NCBI GenBank assembly: GCA_964568805.1
Contig: CAZMRW010000048.1
Span: 1 to 31,803 of the forward strand
Direction of reading: 5' to 3'
Source: CAZMRW01 sp964568805
GTDB lineage: Bacteria > Pseudomonadota > Gammaproteobacteria > Methylococcales > Methylomonadaceae
DNA length: 31,803 nucleotides
Part shown: in pieces, positions 1-9,002 of the stretch
How positions within the stretch are numbered: position 1 is the first letter of the stretch
Layout of the letters: every line of letters begins with the position of its first letter
Notes under the pieces: generated by a model
What the model saw: the letters and a program-made list of their open reading frames with translations, nothing else
Databases searched by the model: none
Told to the model about the DNA's origin: nothing
Program-made: the position numbers and the translations under genes

Positions 1-1847
1 GGACAACCAGGAACAGAAAGTAGAGCAGCAAAATCCGTATAATAAATATTCTTGTTATTTAATTTTTCAAGATATATCAAATTTTTATCCGCAGAAAGCG
101 CGGCATCATTAAGATTTATACATGGCGTCAATTTTATTGACATGGCTTTCTTTTTGATTACCATGGCCATTGCTAATGCAAATTTTGAATTCAATTCAGG
201 AAAACTATTGAAACCTATTTGAACTACTGAAGAAATAGAACTTTCTGTAATAATTTTTCTTCTCAAATTTTCGAATGCGTTAACAAACATCCAAACCTGC
301 ATCGTCACCATGGCAGAGAGTCCATATTGGACTAATAAATCGGCTGATCTCTCTATAAAACATGCAAACAGGTCATTTTTCGTTTCCTCGTAATTTTTAC
401 CGACGAAAGACTTTGCAGCATCATCCATACCTTTATCTGACATGTAAGGTGGGTTAGCAATCACCACATGGTATTTAGGGCTCAGGTAATCGGCCTGCCG
501 CAGAGCTTGCAGTACTTTCTGATGGGCCGTTTTGTAAATCCAGTCAGACCTGAAATCTTTTGCCTCCAGCATCCTGAGCATGCCGTCCACGTCGGTGACA
601 TCCGGACGGATCAGGGAACCGAAGTTATCCGCTTCTTCGAACTGGCGCAGGGTGTTTTCCAATCCTAATGTGAACAAGTCACGTCCGACAAAGTCCATGT
701 ACTCCTTTAACTCGTCCTCGTCAAAATGCACGTTCACCAGAACGCAGATGTTCGGCTTAACCTCTTTGCTGAAGAATCGGCGCTGCTTAGCGCGGGCCTT
801 CATGGTTAATGCGAAAGCGGCCAACTCTCCGGCCCGTTCGTCGATTTCGATGCCGTAAAGGTTGTGAGTGAGAATCTTTTCGGGGATCTCGGCAGGCTCG
901 TAGCCTTCCTCCTCATAGATGGCGTAGAGCAGATCGAAGGCATAGGTGAGCATGTGGCCGGAGCCGCAGGCCGGATCGCATATTTTGATCTCTTCCGGCT
1001 TGCCGATGCGCAGAAAGTCCGTCTCGGCCTGTTCGGGTTTGATGTAATAGTCCATATGCTGAACCAGCTTCGAGCCAGGGCGATTGAGCAGCCACAGACG
1101 GCCGAGGGAGTTTTCCACCAGATAGCGGACGATCCAGTGCGGGGTAAAAAGCTGGGTGGCGGCTGGGATATTCTCGGGGGTGATCTTCTTGTTTTTCTTC
1201 AGCCCGTCGAATACCTCGTCCTTCTTCTCGGAGATATAGAACTGGTAGAGCCAGCCGATAACTTCGACATCCTGGCAGGCATCCGGCGTCATCGCCTCGC
1301 GGGTATAGGCCAAAATGGAATTGCCCGAGAGCAGATCGTCGGGCATTAACAACTCGGTGTAGTCTTCGATTCGTTCGAACAGAAACGGCATAGCGTTGTT
1401 CCAGTAGTTACAGGCGGCGACCACCAGCAGCCGATAGGCCTCTCCTTGCGGATCGCGACTTGGCGCTTTTCCGCTCAGCAGGTCAAAAATTTTTTGCCGG
1501 ATTTTCTCCGGGACCATCTCTTCGTCGATATGGCCCATCTTGGCTTCGGCCAGGATCTCGGGCTGGAACTGTCCTTCGGCAGGCGACACCACGCCAATGC
1601 GGGTATAGCGGTTTACATCCATGAAGCGCAAGGCGCAGAAGCGATTGAACCAGATGTAGGCCACCCGCTCAATAACCTGATCTTTACCCTGGAGATGGAT
1701 CGCTTCTTCCAATTTTCTAACCGCTGCCACACTTTCACGTCGAGCGGCACTGTCTTCAGACATAACATGTTTAAGCTTGGCTGAAACTTGTTCGATCAGG
1801 CTGCGTCGGGCGAACTGGGCAAATTTTTTCAGTTTTGCTGTTTCCAT
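1..1847 (-). CDS. pglX: BREX type I adenine-specific DNA methyltransferase PglX, N-terminal part (C-terminus beyond window)
   Basis: PglX is the adenine methyltransferase of BREX. It marks host DNA at a short non-palindromic site and is needed for phage exclusion. The start is ATG at 1847 and the frame stays open to the left edge, giving about 615 residues of a family usually near 1200. The SAM-binding motif DPACGSG begins at residue 291 and the catalytic NPPY is at residues 465-468. The N-terminus (METAKLKKFAQFARR) is typical of the family. It starts 2 bases after the stop of the nuclease-like gene, so it is likely the last visible gene of the brx operon. From about position 440 to the edge, GC falls from over 50% to roughly a third, starting at the NPPY motif. 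This suggests the target-recognition half has a different history. Identity is near certain; the missing half cannot be judged. Confidence 0.95.
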   Translation of the reverse strand, partial: METAKLKKFAQFARRSLIEQVSAKLKHVMSEDSAARRESVAAVRKLEEAIHLQGKDQVIERVAYIWFNRFCALRFMDVNRYTRIGVVSPAEGQFQPEILAEAKMGHIDEEMVPEKIRQKIFDLLSGKAPSRDPQGEAYRLLVVAACNYWNNAMPFLFERIEDYTELLMPDDLLSGNSILAYTREAMTPDACQDVEVIGWLYQFYISEKKDEVFDGLKKNKKITPENIPAATQLFTPHWIVRYLVENSLGRLWLLNRPGSKLVQHMDYYIKPEQAETDFLRIGKPEEIKICDPACGSGHMLTYAFDLLYAIYEEEGYEPAEIPEKILTHNLYGIEIDERAGELAAFALTMKARAKQRRFFSKEVKPNICVLVNVHFDEDELKEYMDFVGRDLFTLGLENTLRQFEEADNFGSLIRPDVTDVDGMLRMLEAKDFRSDWIYKTAHQKVLQALRQADYLSPKYHVVIANPPYMSDKGMDDAAKSFVGKNYEETKNDLFACFIERSADLLVQYGLSAMVTMQVWMFVNAFENLRRKIITESSISSVVQIGFNSFPELNSKFALAMAMVIKKKAMSIKLTPCINLNDAALSADKNLIYLEKLNNKNIYYTDFAALLSVPGC

Positions 1848-1849
1848 GA

Positions 1850-2395
1850 TCACACCAAGGCCAATTGATTAAACTGGAGATTATGAGGTGATGAAATTTT
1901 TAAAAACGACTCTGGTGAATCATGAAGTGGTGCCGATTTGTGGCGAGATGGTTTTTTACTGACACTCAAATTAACCATGCCAACATACCGATGCGCATAG
2001 CCTTCGAGAAATGTATTTTCGTTCCAGAAATGTTTTCCAATCCCTTTGCAATAGGAGATTACGCAGGAAGCTCCCTTTAGCTGCTTAACTATATAGCTAC
2101 TATCCTTTGGGCCAGCTTTCAGCTCAACGTACAATATGACTTTTTTCTCTTCGCTAATAATAATGAAATCGGCCCGCTTGCGTTCTCCTTTATTGCCTTT
2201 AAAAAAGGATTTTGGTGCGGGAAATTCATCTGCTTTGATGACAATTGCATCCGATGGAATATTCCGGATATATGATATGGCGCCTTTAACGCCTGTTTCC
2301 TGGAGTTTAATGATTGGTTTCCCGTATTCATTTTCATGGGGAACCAGCGCTGAGTCTAAGATAAGCTCAGAGAGGATTTCCATATCTTGCATCAC
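1850..2395 (-). CDS. Small PD-(D/E)XK nuclease-like protein paired with the upstream ATPase, inside the BREX operon
   Basis: 181 residues, not a core BREX protein. A strand-turn-strand pattern resembles a PD-(D/E)XK nuclease core: D76 in RADFIII, then E91-x-K93 in YVELKAG, then Q105 in KQLKGAS. This suggests a metal-dependent DNA nuclease or a binding-only relative. The rest is unrecognised, and the C-terminal 40 residues look poorly ordered. The frame opens with GTG overlapping the ATPase stop (GTGA); an ATG lies one codon later, and a GGAGG sits just upstream of both. This coupling implies the nuclease and ATPase are made together, probably as sensor/motor and effector. It ends 2 bases before pglX. 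The nuclease call is inferred from motif spacing only. Confidence 0.7.
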   Translation of the reverse strand: MMQDMEILSELILDSALVPHENEYGKPIIKLQETGVKGAISYIRNIPSDAIVIKADEFPAPKSFFKGNKGERKRADFIIISEEKKVILYVELKAGPKDSSYIVKQLKGASCVISYCKGIGKHFWNENTFLEGYAHRYVGMVNLSVSKKPSRHKSAPLHDSPESFLKISSPHNLQFNQLALV

Positions 2396-3786
2396 TCATT
2401 ACCTCCCCAAACGATTTCCTCCTGGATTCTATTCATGTCCTCAATGGTCTTATCAAAACTACGCGCTTCTATCCCGAGCTTGCTGTCGATATCTGCTTGA
2501 ACGAGCGTTTGACATTTTGTTTTCCGTTGCGCCCCTTCCAGCTTAATGAGCGCTTCTTCCGCTATGTAAACGCGCACTTTTTCGGGATTGAGAAATTCTG
2601 ACTCCCTATAATGCTCGCGTTTAGCCAATGCTTCGAGCCGTTCACTTCTTTGATTAAGCATAATCAGCGTGTTCAGCTCTTTGATGATGTAGTCGCTATG
2701 AGTGGTAATAAATACTTTGATATCGATATTCACCAACCTCGCGAATAGACGGGCGACCCTACGTTGATTTTCAGGGTGCAAATTCAACTCCGGTTCATCG
2801 ACCATCAACAAATCGCCAGGAGAGGCAACATGGCGAAGATAAAAACCTATATCCAATAATGAACGAACAGCACTAGAGCTTTCATCCATGGTGAGTTTTA
2901 TACGTTTTCCTTTCGGAACATAATAAAGCTCATCATTTTGGGTAACTAAATAATCTCCACCAATAATGTCGGCAAAATCTTTCAAAACCTCTGGATAAGT
3001 CTTTACAATAAAGCTATCTTTTTTCGCCAATTCTTCCAACTTCCTCGTGAAATCAACATTTGATTTCACTGGTAGTGCATAGTCGGAATAGACTTTGGAA
3101 AGCAGCTCAAACGGATTGATGTCCTTCTCCATCGCGCTCATCTCCTCAAGTAGTCTGTTTCGGGCAAAATTAAGTTCTTTTCTGAATATTGCAGCACCTG
3201 TTCGCTCAGCACTTGCTATAAAAGGGCGAGGAAATAAATGCCCGAAAATGATCTCTTTTAGTGCGTCTCCAATAATTCGATTGATGACTTCCTGTGGAAT
3301 CCTTACTTTTTCTTTTTCTACGAGGAGAGTAATAGCAATCAAAGGTGAATCGGCTTTTTTCGATATGGAAAATAACTGAGTTTTCGCTGCGCCCATGGTT
3401 CTTTCGAATGCAGGACTAGGATGCATATCGTTTGAATCAAGATTGACTGAAAAATGACTATCCGAAAAGTGTTTTTCTGAAGAGGCAAAGACCTGCGGCA
3501 ATTCTTCTGTAAATGATTTGCAACCATTCTCAAGAATATTTGAGGCGTTATCGATGTAATCTTGAATGTTTAACTCAATTGCCCCTTCATTCAATAATTG
3601 GAGTACATCGCTGTCAGCCACTTTAATTGAAAAAGCGTCACGCCAAAAAGATAGGAATCCAAATAATGCATAGGTGGCGTAAGTCTTTCCAGTATTATTG
3701 CTACCGCAGATAATTGTTAGTTCACCAAGCGTGAACTCTGCTTGCTTTATAGCGCCAAGATTTTTTATTGAAATTTTCATTTCCAT
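2392..3786 (-). CDS. ABC/OLD-type ATPase inserted between brxC and pglX
   Basis: 464 residues from the ATG at 3786, which has AAGG five bases upstream and lies 7 bases after the brxC stop. Longer in-frame starts would overlap brxC. All ABC-type ATPase elements are visible: Walker A GSNNTGKT (28-35), a signature-like ESSSAVRSLLD helix, Walker B LLMVDEPELNLHP with its D-loop, and the H-loop VFITTHSD. The N-terminus (MKISIKNLGAIKQAEF) is typical of RecF/OLD/AAA_15-AAA_21 proteins. There is no TOPRIM domain, so it is not a full OLD nuclease; the nuclease role probably falls to the next gene, which overlaps its stop by four bases. Similar ATPase-nuclease pairs occur in Septu, PARIS and Gabija, but I cannot assign it to any of them. 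It is more AT-rich than brxC, as expected for a later insertion. Confidence 0.85.
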   Translation of the reverse strand: MEMKISIKNLGAIKQAEFTLGELTIICGSNNTGKTYATYALFGFLSFWRDAFSIKVADSDVLQLLNEGAIELNIQDYIDNASNILENGCKSFTEELPQVFASSEKHFSDSHFSVNLDSNDMHPSPAFERTMGAAKTQLFSISKKADSPLIAITLLVEKEKVRIPQEVINRIIGDALKEIIFGHLFPRPFIASAERTGAAIFRKELNFARNRLLEEMSAMEKDINPFELLSKVYSDYALPVKSNVDFTRKLEELAKKDSFIVKTYPEVLKDFADIIGGDYLVTQNDELYYVPKGKRIKLTMDESSSAVRSLLDIGFYLRHVASPGDLLMVDEPELNLHPENQRRVARLFARLVNIDIKVFITTHSDYIIKELNTLIMLNQRSERLEALAKREHYRESEFLNPEKVRVYIAEEALIKLEGAQRKTKCQTLVQADIDSKLGIEARSFDKTIEDMNRIQEEIVWGGNE

Positions 3787-3793
3787 CTCTACC

Positions 3794-6700
3794 TTAAATT
3801 TGTATTCGCTTACCTTTGCGGATTTCATCCAGCAGCGCTTCGCGCATGGACTCCAGGTAGCGATCTACATCGGTCTCGTCGGCAAGCCATGCTTTCTCAA
3901 AAGAGACCCGCACGGAGCGGCTTGGGACATATTCAATACGCGGTTCTGGTTTAGCTTTCGGTATGGATATTTGCTCATCAGGATTATAATCAGCTCCGCC
4001 AGTTTCTGGTTTAGGAGTCGGAGCAGTCTGCGCCCAGGCGGTCATTTGCGATAGTTGGCGCTGATAGTCGCTTTCCTCGAACCGGCGCAGGGTGTCGCGG
4101 ATGACGGCGATCAGCTTCTGTTGTTCAATTGTCGTTGTAAATTCATTAAATGGCCGAATAATCTTTTCTTGTTGCTCTCCGCTCAGCATTGAAAACTCAG
4201 GCATACTACACAAACGGCCTTTGAGTGCACAGACGGTTTCCTTAGCCTTGGCAATCTCCGACTCAAGTTGAATTGCGACCTTATCCTGCAGCGCTTCTAC
4301 CTGGGTCTTTACCTGCTGCATACGGTTGCCCTTGAAGCATTCTGGATCGGCTAGGCTGCTGACCACCTGGGCGGGTTCATCGCCATCAATGTGGGCGAAA
4401 TTAGGCTCCTGGGTCTGTACAAACTTGCGCGCGTTATCAAAGATTTCCTTTTGTGGTCCTCTCATAAATTTGCGAACCGGGTCGATCACGCCTTCCTTTG
4501 TATTAAGAAGAGCATCTTCCTGGCGCATAAGCTCAGTCAGGTACCAGGTATAAGGTTTTCCGGCGAGTTCCTTGAGCTTTTCGAGCACCGGAGTTAGAAC
4601 ATTCAGGAACGGATAATGTGACGTCTGGGAAGCCAGTGGTGTGAGCTGGTTCATCATCTCCTGGACCGCGATGCCGGTTTCCTTGCCAAGTGCTTTTGCT
4701 TCACTAGCTCGCGGCGGCGCATCGAAGAAGTCCTCATAGAATTCTTTAAGCGCGCGGACTTGGGACGCGGTGAAATCAACCTGGGGCTCCAGCACAACGT
4801 TGCCGTGGCCATGGGTATTGCGCAATGCCCGCTCCAGTTCATCCTCCTCTAGGAGATTGCCATCGGTTCGCACCTCGATCTTACCCCGAGCGCAAAGGTT
4901 GGCAAGCGTGCATAGCACGGCAGCGTAATACCAGCCGTAGGGCTTTCGTTCGAACTTCTCCAGGAGGTTTTTTAAAGTGGTACGAACACCACCCCGGTTA
5001 TTGCTTTGAATAAAAGCAAGCATCTCCTGTTCAGACTCGGCAAGAGATGTGGCATTGTTTCCAAAAAGCCCTTCTTCCGAAAATTTGAGGCATTTTGCAA
5101 TGTCATTTTCGGTGTAAGTAATTCCACGTAGCATCCGCAAATTCGGATAAGCTCTTGAAATGAGCTCATGAAATCCGCGAAGAATACGGGCTTGTCCATC
5201 CTCTGAACTTACCTCTATATCGCTTCCCGCCACAAATAATTTGGCTTTACCCAATAAACTCTGCACCCGCTGCTGTAACTCGTCATAACGCTCACGGTTT
5301 TGAAATCCCTTGTCGGCCAGAATGCGTTTGACTGCTTCTTGCTGGGTGATAGAAATGTTCTGACGAATGTACTTCTCGGTCCGTTTATACATCAGAATAT
5401 CACGCACTAGGCGGTCATCAGGAGGCATAACAACTAGCAATTCATCTCGACCAAAAGAATGCATGACTAACGATGATTGATTATCGGCGAACTCATGAAA
5501 AGGGCTGATGATATGAATGCATAGTTCGTATTCACGGCCAAATAACCGTTCATCAAGTTTTCGAGTAAAAGGATAATCCTGTCCATTCTTATCATAACGG
5601 ACTTTTTTATTCTTAATCACATGATCAAAAACAAGCTTCTCCAGCTCGGCGGCAACGTCAGCTGATTCCACTTCGGTATTTTTGATTTCCTGCTCGACGT
5701 CTTTTTCTTCATCCGTCAGATACTCGTAGAGTTCTCCAGTGCGCTGAATATAGGTTTGCTGCTCCAGAAGACTTAGAGCTTCTTCAACTTTTTTACGTAG
5801 CCCTGGCAAATCCTGGTTAAAGCCGTCCAGCATTAGGACACAAAGGTTCCTGAGCGTGGGCTTGAATTCCTTTACATACTTAACAAGAAAAAGTGTCTTT
5901 AAAAGTCGTATGGCAAAAGGGCCATCAAGATGGTTCTCAGCTTGGATGATGGCACGCTGAATATTGGATTTAAGGGCAGTCCGGATGCCTTCAAACATCA
6001 AGTCGAATGTTGCAAGTTGGCCAATATCACGGTTGCCAATATATATGGCTACTTGTTGAAACACGCCCAGCATAGAGCGCTCTCCCACCGAGCTGTGTTT
6101 ACCCTCGAATGCATTGTGCTGCGACAAGTTCTGAATCGCGGACTGGAAAAGCGCAAACTGGTAAGGGATAAACGGATAGCTGTGGATAAAATGGTCCCGG
6201 TCTTGAAAGTTACGGTAAGTTTGAGAGCCATCCGCAAAGTCAAACAAGGTCCTAAAATTATTTACTTGCTCGTGATAAATATCTGAAAGCACCCGCACGC
6301 CTTCATCATTCTTCTGCAGTAGACGCTTTTGAATGACCTCGGCCACATCAGCACTGGTCAATTTCATGCGATTTGCAAAGCGAGCTTGAATCTTGGAAAA
6401 GTCATTGCCTTGCTGTTTGCCCATCTCACCTACAACTGTCCCCATGTCTTCCTGGGCGGTCACGATGACCCATGCTCGACCTCGGCATTTGGTTGCCAGA
6501 CTTTCGGCAATGGTCTGCAGGTTGGTCATGAGTTTGACGTTTTCGGCGATATATTGTCCTACCTCATCGACGAAAAAATTGAGTCTGAAATCAGCAGAAT
6601 GCCTTTCAATGTAAGAGTTTACTTGCTCAGCAAAGTCTTCGATGGACAGTCGATAATCCTGTCTGTATTTATCCAAAACATCCGTTTGATTTTGTCTTGT

Positions 6701-7327
6701 TACTTGATTGAAAGCATCATCAACAAATGATGAGACACGCGCTGGGCGGCTACGCCCCCAGTCCCAGTTGTTCCCAGCAAGTTCTGAAAATTTCTGTCTG
6801 AAATCGACGAGAAGATTATCCCTATCCAAATCACGCTCAAACTGGGCAATATACGACTGCTTGCCGTAGTAGCCGCACATTTCGTCAAAAACCTTAACGA
6901 AGACAGCCAAGAGAGCGTCGATCTGGGTTTTGCTGATGACATCAGCTTTCTGATCGATATTGAATAGAATGCTTTTTGAAGGGATGCCTACCGCTCGCTT
7001 GAGATCACCGCGAAGAATTTCGTTATCACCGCACTTGGGCAGAAACAAATCGAGAGCCGCTGCTCCATCAATCAGACGGTTCTCCAAAAGTAGTGCCAAC
7101 ATCTTCAGAAGATGCGACTTTCCGGATCCGAAGAATCCTGACACCCAGACACCATTGGCCCCTTCATAATTGTTGTAGGCGTCAAGAAAGGATTCTAGGC
7201 GTTTCGCAACTTCATTGGTTAATACATATTCTTCAATTTCAAGTCGGAGGCTTTCTTCATCATCCGCTTTGATAACCCCTTCAATCGGGCGATCAACCGG
7301 CTTATTAAAAATCGTCTTTAGTTTCAT
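3794..7327 (-). CDS. brxC: BREX P-loop ATPase BrxC (PglY family)
   Basis: BrxC is the large AAA-type ATPase common to BREX systems and is required for defence. It probably powers or gates the PglX/PglZ complex. The family N-terminus MKLKTIFNKPVDRPIEGVIKA is present, so I start at the ATG at 7327; an upstream in-frame start at 7354 would overlap brxB and lacks a clear ribosome site. Walker A GFFGSGKS is at residues 64-71, and Walker B-like NFFVDEVG has its Asp at residue 254. At 1177 residues it has normal family length. The C-terminal third contains long charged helices and a basic tail ending GKRIQI. The gene lies 14 bases after brxB and 7 bases before the inserted ATPase. No lesion is seen. 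Confidence 0.96.
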   Translation of the reverse strand: MKLKTIFNKPVDRPIEGVIKADDEESLRLEIEEYVLTNEVAKRLESFLDAYNNYEGANGVWVSGFFGSGKSHLLKMLALLLENRLIDGAAALDLFLPKCGDNEILRGDLKRAVGIPSKSILFNIDQKADVISKTQIDALLAVFVKVFDEMCGYYGKQSYIAQFERDLDRDNLLVDFRQKFSELAGNNWDWGRSRPARVSSFVDDAFNQVTRQNQTDVLDKYRQDYRLSIEDFAEQVNSYIERHSADFRLNFFVDEVGQYIAENVKLMTNLQTIAESLATKCRGRAWVIVTAQEDMGTVVGEMGKQQGNDFSKIQARFANRMKLTSADVAEVIQKRLLQKNDEGVRVLSDIYHEQVNNFRTLFDFADGSQTYRNFQDRDHFIHSYPFIPYQFALFQSAIQNLSQHNAFEGKHSSVGERSMLGVFQQVAIYIGNRDIGQLATFDLMFEGIRTALKSNIQRAIIQAENHLDGPFAIRLLKTLFLVKYVKEFKPTLRNLCVLMLDGFNQDLPGLRKKVEEALSLLEQQTYIQRTGELYEYLTDEEKDVEQEIKNTEVESADVAAELEKLVFDHVIKNKKVRYDKNGQDYPFTRKLDERLFGREYELCIHIISPFHEFADNQSSLVMHSFGRDELLVVMPPDDRLVRDILMYKRTEKYIRQNISITQQEAVKRILADKGFQNRERYDELQQRVQSLLGKAKLFVAGSDIEVSSEDGQARILRGFHELISRAYPNLRMLRGITYTENDIAKCLKFSEEGLFGNNATSLAESEQEMLAFIQSNNRGGVRTTLKNLLEKFERKPYGWYYAAVLCTLANLCARGKIEVRTDGNLLEEDELERALRNTHGHGNVVLEPQVDFTASQVRALKEFYEDFFDAPPRASEAKALGKETGIAVQEMMNQLTPLASQTSHYPFLNVLTPVLEKLKELAGKPYTWYLTELMRQEDALLNTKEGVIDPVRKFMRGPQKEIFDNARKFVQTQEPNFAHIDGDEPAQVVSSLADPECFKGNRMQQVKTQVEALQDKVAIQLESEIAKAKETVCALKGRLCSMPEFSMLSGEQQEKIIRPFNEFTTTIEQQKLIAVIRDTLRRFEESDYQRQLSQMTAWAQTAPTPKPETGGADYNPDEQISIPKAKPEPRIEYVPSRSVRVSFEKAWLADETDVDRYLESMREALLDEIRKGKRIQI

Positions 7328-7341
7328 CACGCTTTCTTCGT

Positions 7342-7953
7342 TTATGCTTCGCATTGAAAGATATTAAAGGCCCGGTAATACTTGTCGTCACGGAGTCTAC
7401 CGAAAAGATCAAGTGATGCTCCGGACTCTAGCGAGTGGGTATAGGCACCCGGGAAAAACATAACGGTTGGCTGGTCTTTTGCCGTGCTCTGCAGATTATT
7501 CAGCACATTATGGGAACGGATATAGGGAAATACCTCGCCAACTCCAGTGAGAAATAGAACATCAAATTCGGAATTAAAAATAACTTCTGCCATTACGGGG
7601 ATAAGAGTATTCTCTACATCCAAGATGCCTTGCAACTCTTCTTGAAGTTTCGCCTTGGTCATTATTGTTTCATTTTCGATAATCCATTCGAAGTCACCTT
7701 CTTTCTTAAGTATCTCTATTGAGAGGTCATAAATGTTGATCTCCAGTACTCGAATACCGGTTTGTTCTAGACGGTTAACCAACTGGTGCTGAAGACGCTC
7801 CATTTCAACGGCCTCTTCAGGTTTAAAGGGGCAGATGAAGAAAGGAACTTCATTACCAAGGCCTTGCTTCTTGAGAAATCGTTGCCCTGATATCACAGTG
7901 AAGAGATGCTGAAATCTATCCTGCATGGTCATTTTCGTAATATCCGCTTTCAC
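7342..7953 (-). CDS. brxB: BREX protein BrxB (DUF1788)
   Basis: 203 residues matching the DUF1788/BrxB family in length and sequence, for example the segments FLTGVGEVFPYIRSHNVLNNL and TVMFFPGAYT. Its biochemical role is not established; it is a conserved type I BREX component needed for defence. The frame opens with GTG at 7953, overlapping the brxA stop (GTGA). Family members often begin at the equivalent of MQDRFQHLF, so internal ATGs at 7932 or 7926 are real alternatives. It lies between brxA and brxC in the standard type I order, which supports the call. Confidence 0.94.
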   Translation of the reverse strand: MKADITKMTMQDRFQHLFTVISGQRFLKKQGLGNEVPFFICPFKPEEAVEMERLQHQLVNRLEQTGIRVLEINIYDLSIEILKKEGDFEWIIENETIMTKAKLQEELQGILDVENTLIPVMAEVIFNSEFDVLFLTGVGEVFPYIRSHNVLNNLQSTAKDQPTVMFFPGAYTHSLESGASLDLFGRLRDDKYYRAFNIFQCEA

Positions 7954-8564
7954 TGAGACATGCCTCTTAAATCCGACTCAAAAGCAGGAAAGAATAGAAT
8001 ATCTCGACGGTTCCCATCAGTAATCGATCTCAAAATCCTGGGGCTGAGCATGGCAGCGTTAATCATGTTGTTTGTGCTCAAAAGTTCTGCTTCTCGGAGT
8101 ATTTTAAAAAGAATCTGTCGAAGCTTAATTCTGGTATCTGGTCGAATCTCGTCGAGTTCGGGGTGCCATTCCGATTTTTTGTTGAAAAAGGAATCAAAAT
8201 CCTCGTAGCTTAAATCGGTTTTTAGCGTGATATATCGTTCCCGAAGGACTTCTATAGCGAAGTCCGCGACGAACCTGTACCGACGGCAGAATGCGAGCCA
8301 TAAAAGATAGCCCTGCTCCTGGGGATTGGCTTCAACAAGCAAGCCCAGCACATTGAAGCTGAGGTTTTTTAACCGTGAAATGATTTCACTACAGACACGC
8401 TTCGAGGTGTTGCGCGTTCTGGCTTGTAACAGATTTTCCGACAGAACTTTATCTCGAACAGCATTCCAGTCCTTTAATTCAAGATACAGCTGAGTTAGTT
8501 TCACCGATTCATGGTGAAAGAGACTGCCCGTTGTAAATGACATGCTATACCTGTCGTTATTCAT
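7950..8564 (-). CDS. brxA: BREX protein BrxA (DUF1819)
   Basis: 204 residues typical of BrxA (DUF1819). The family is described as a small all-helical DNA-binding protein of type I BREX. Recognisable segments are YSMSFTTGSLFHHES near the N-terminus and LSPRILRSI near the C-terminus. The ATG overlaps the stop of the upstream HTH gene (ATGA), and its own stop overlaps the brxB start, so HTH, brxA and brxB are translationally coupled. No signal peptide or membrane segment is seen. Confidence 0.94.
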   Translation of the reverse strand: MNNDRYSMSFTTGSLFHHESVKLTQLYLELKDWNAVRDKVLSENLLQARTRNTSKRVCSEIISRLKNLSFNVLGLLVEANPQEQGYLLWLAFCRRYRFVADFAIEVLRERYITLKTDLSYEDFDSFFNKKSEWHPELDEIRPDTRIKLRQILFKILREAELLSTNNMINAAMLSPRILRSITDGNRRDILFFPAFESDLRGMSQ

Positions 8565-8764
8565 TCTTTATCCGGATTTCTTTTCGTATGTTCGGCAGAA
8601 CCACCGGCTTCGACCCAGGCATCAACCTGTTCTTTCTTGAATTTCCAAAGACGTCCAACGCGATGGGCGGGCATGGACTTTTCGTTAATCCACTTATAAA
8701 CCGTATCCCGCTTCACGCCAAGATAGTCACATATTTCATCTACGGATAACCATCTATCTTCCAT
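8561..8764 (-). CDS. Excisionase/AlpA-like helix-turn-helix DNA-binding protein, first gene of the BREX operon
   Basis: 67 residues from ATG 8764; an upstream in-frame GTG at 8782 would add six residues. The segment WLSVDEICDYLGVKRDTVYKWI is a MerR/excisionase-type (HTH_17) helix-turn-helix, followed by the wing RVGRLWKFKKEQVDAWV. Such proteins bind DNA and act as recombination directionality factors or small regulators. Here it is coupled to brxA by an ATGA overlap, so autoregulation of the BREX operon is the likeliest role. Two 13-base palindromes just upstream are candidate operators. Many BREX loci use a WYL-domain regulator (BrxR) instead; this protein is too small for that. Confidence 0.85.
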   Translation of the reverse strand: MEDRWLSVDEICDYLGVKRDTVYKWINEKSMPAHRVGRLWKFKKEQVDAWVEAGGSAEHTKRNPDKE

Positions 8765-8803
8765 TGTCTTTGTACTCAGCACTGAATGTTTTACTTGGAC
8801 TCA

Positions 8804-8816
8804 TATTAAGTTAATA
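8804..8816. promoter_or_regulatory. 13-base palindrome TATTAAGTTAATA, candidate operator of the BREX promoter
   Basis: Six-base perfect arms surround a central G. It lies immediately downstream of the -10 element of the candidate BREX promoter, where a bound repressor would block initiation. A second 13-base palindrome of the same design, ATTAGTAACTAAT, is at 8853-8865 on the other side of the promoter. AT-rich palindromes arise easily by chance, so this is a suggestion. Confidence 0.35.
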
Positions 8817-8825
8817 AGTATAGCA
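8817..8825 (-). promoter_or_regulatory. Candidate extended -10 promoter (TGCTATACT) of the BREX operon
   Basis: On the minus strand the sequence reads TGC TATACT, a strong extended -10 element. It is placed to start transcription near 8810, about 46 bases before the HTH start codon. No good -35 was found at 17 bases, which is acceptable for an extended -10 promoter. Confidence 0.45.
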
Positions 8826-9002
8826 ACAAAACCATATAAATCAGGTTAAATCATTAGTAACTAATAGTAATTGGCAATGTTATTTTGAACTTGTGCGGAA
8901 ACACGGCCATAGCCGACAAGCTTATATGGGAAGAGTTAAGGACTGAACATTTAAAGAGTAGGTTTTCCTGTTTTTGTAGATTCTTCACAAGAGTTGAGTT
9001 AT

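Noticed and set aside
864..1349. 161-codon plus-strand frame
   Set aside because: It lies wholly opposite pglX, whose motifs are unmistakable; a shadow frame.
1850..3786. Assignment of the inserted pair to PARIS or Septu
   Set aside because: The small protein shows neither a TOPRIM domain (AriB) nor an HNH motif (PtuB); its motif pattern is PD-(D/E)XK.
3698..4054. 118-codon plus-strand frame across the brxC/ATPase junction
   Set aside because: It is antisense to two well-supported genes and not protein-like.
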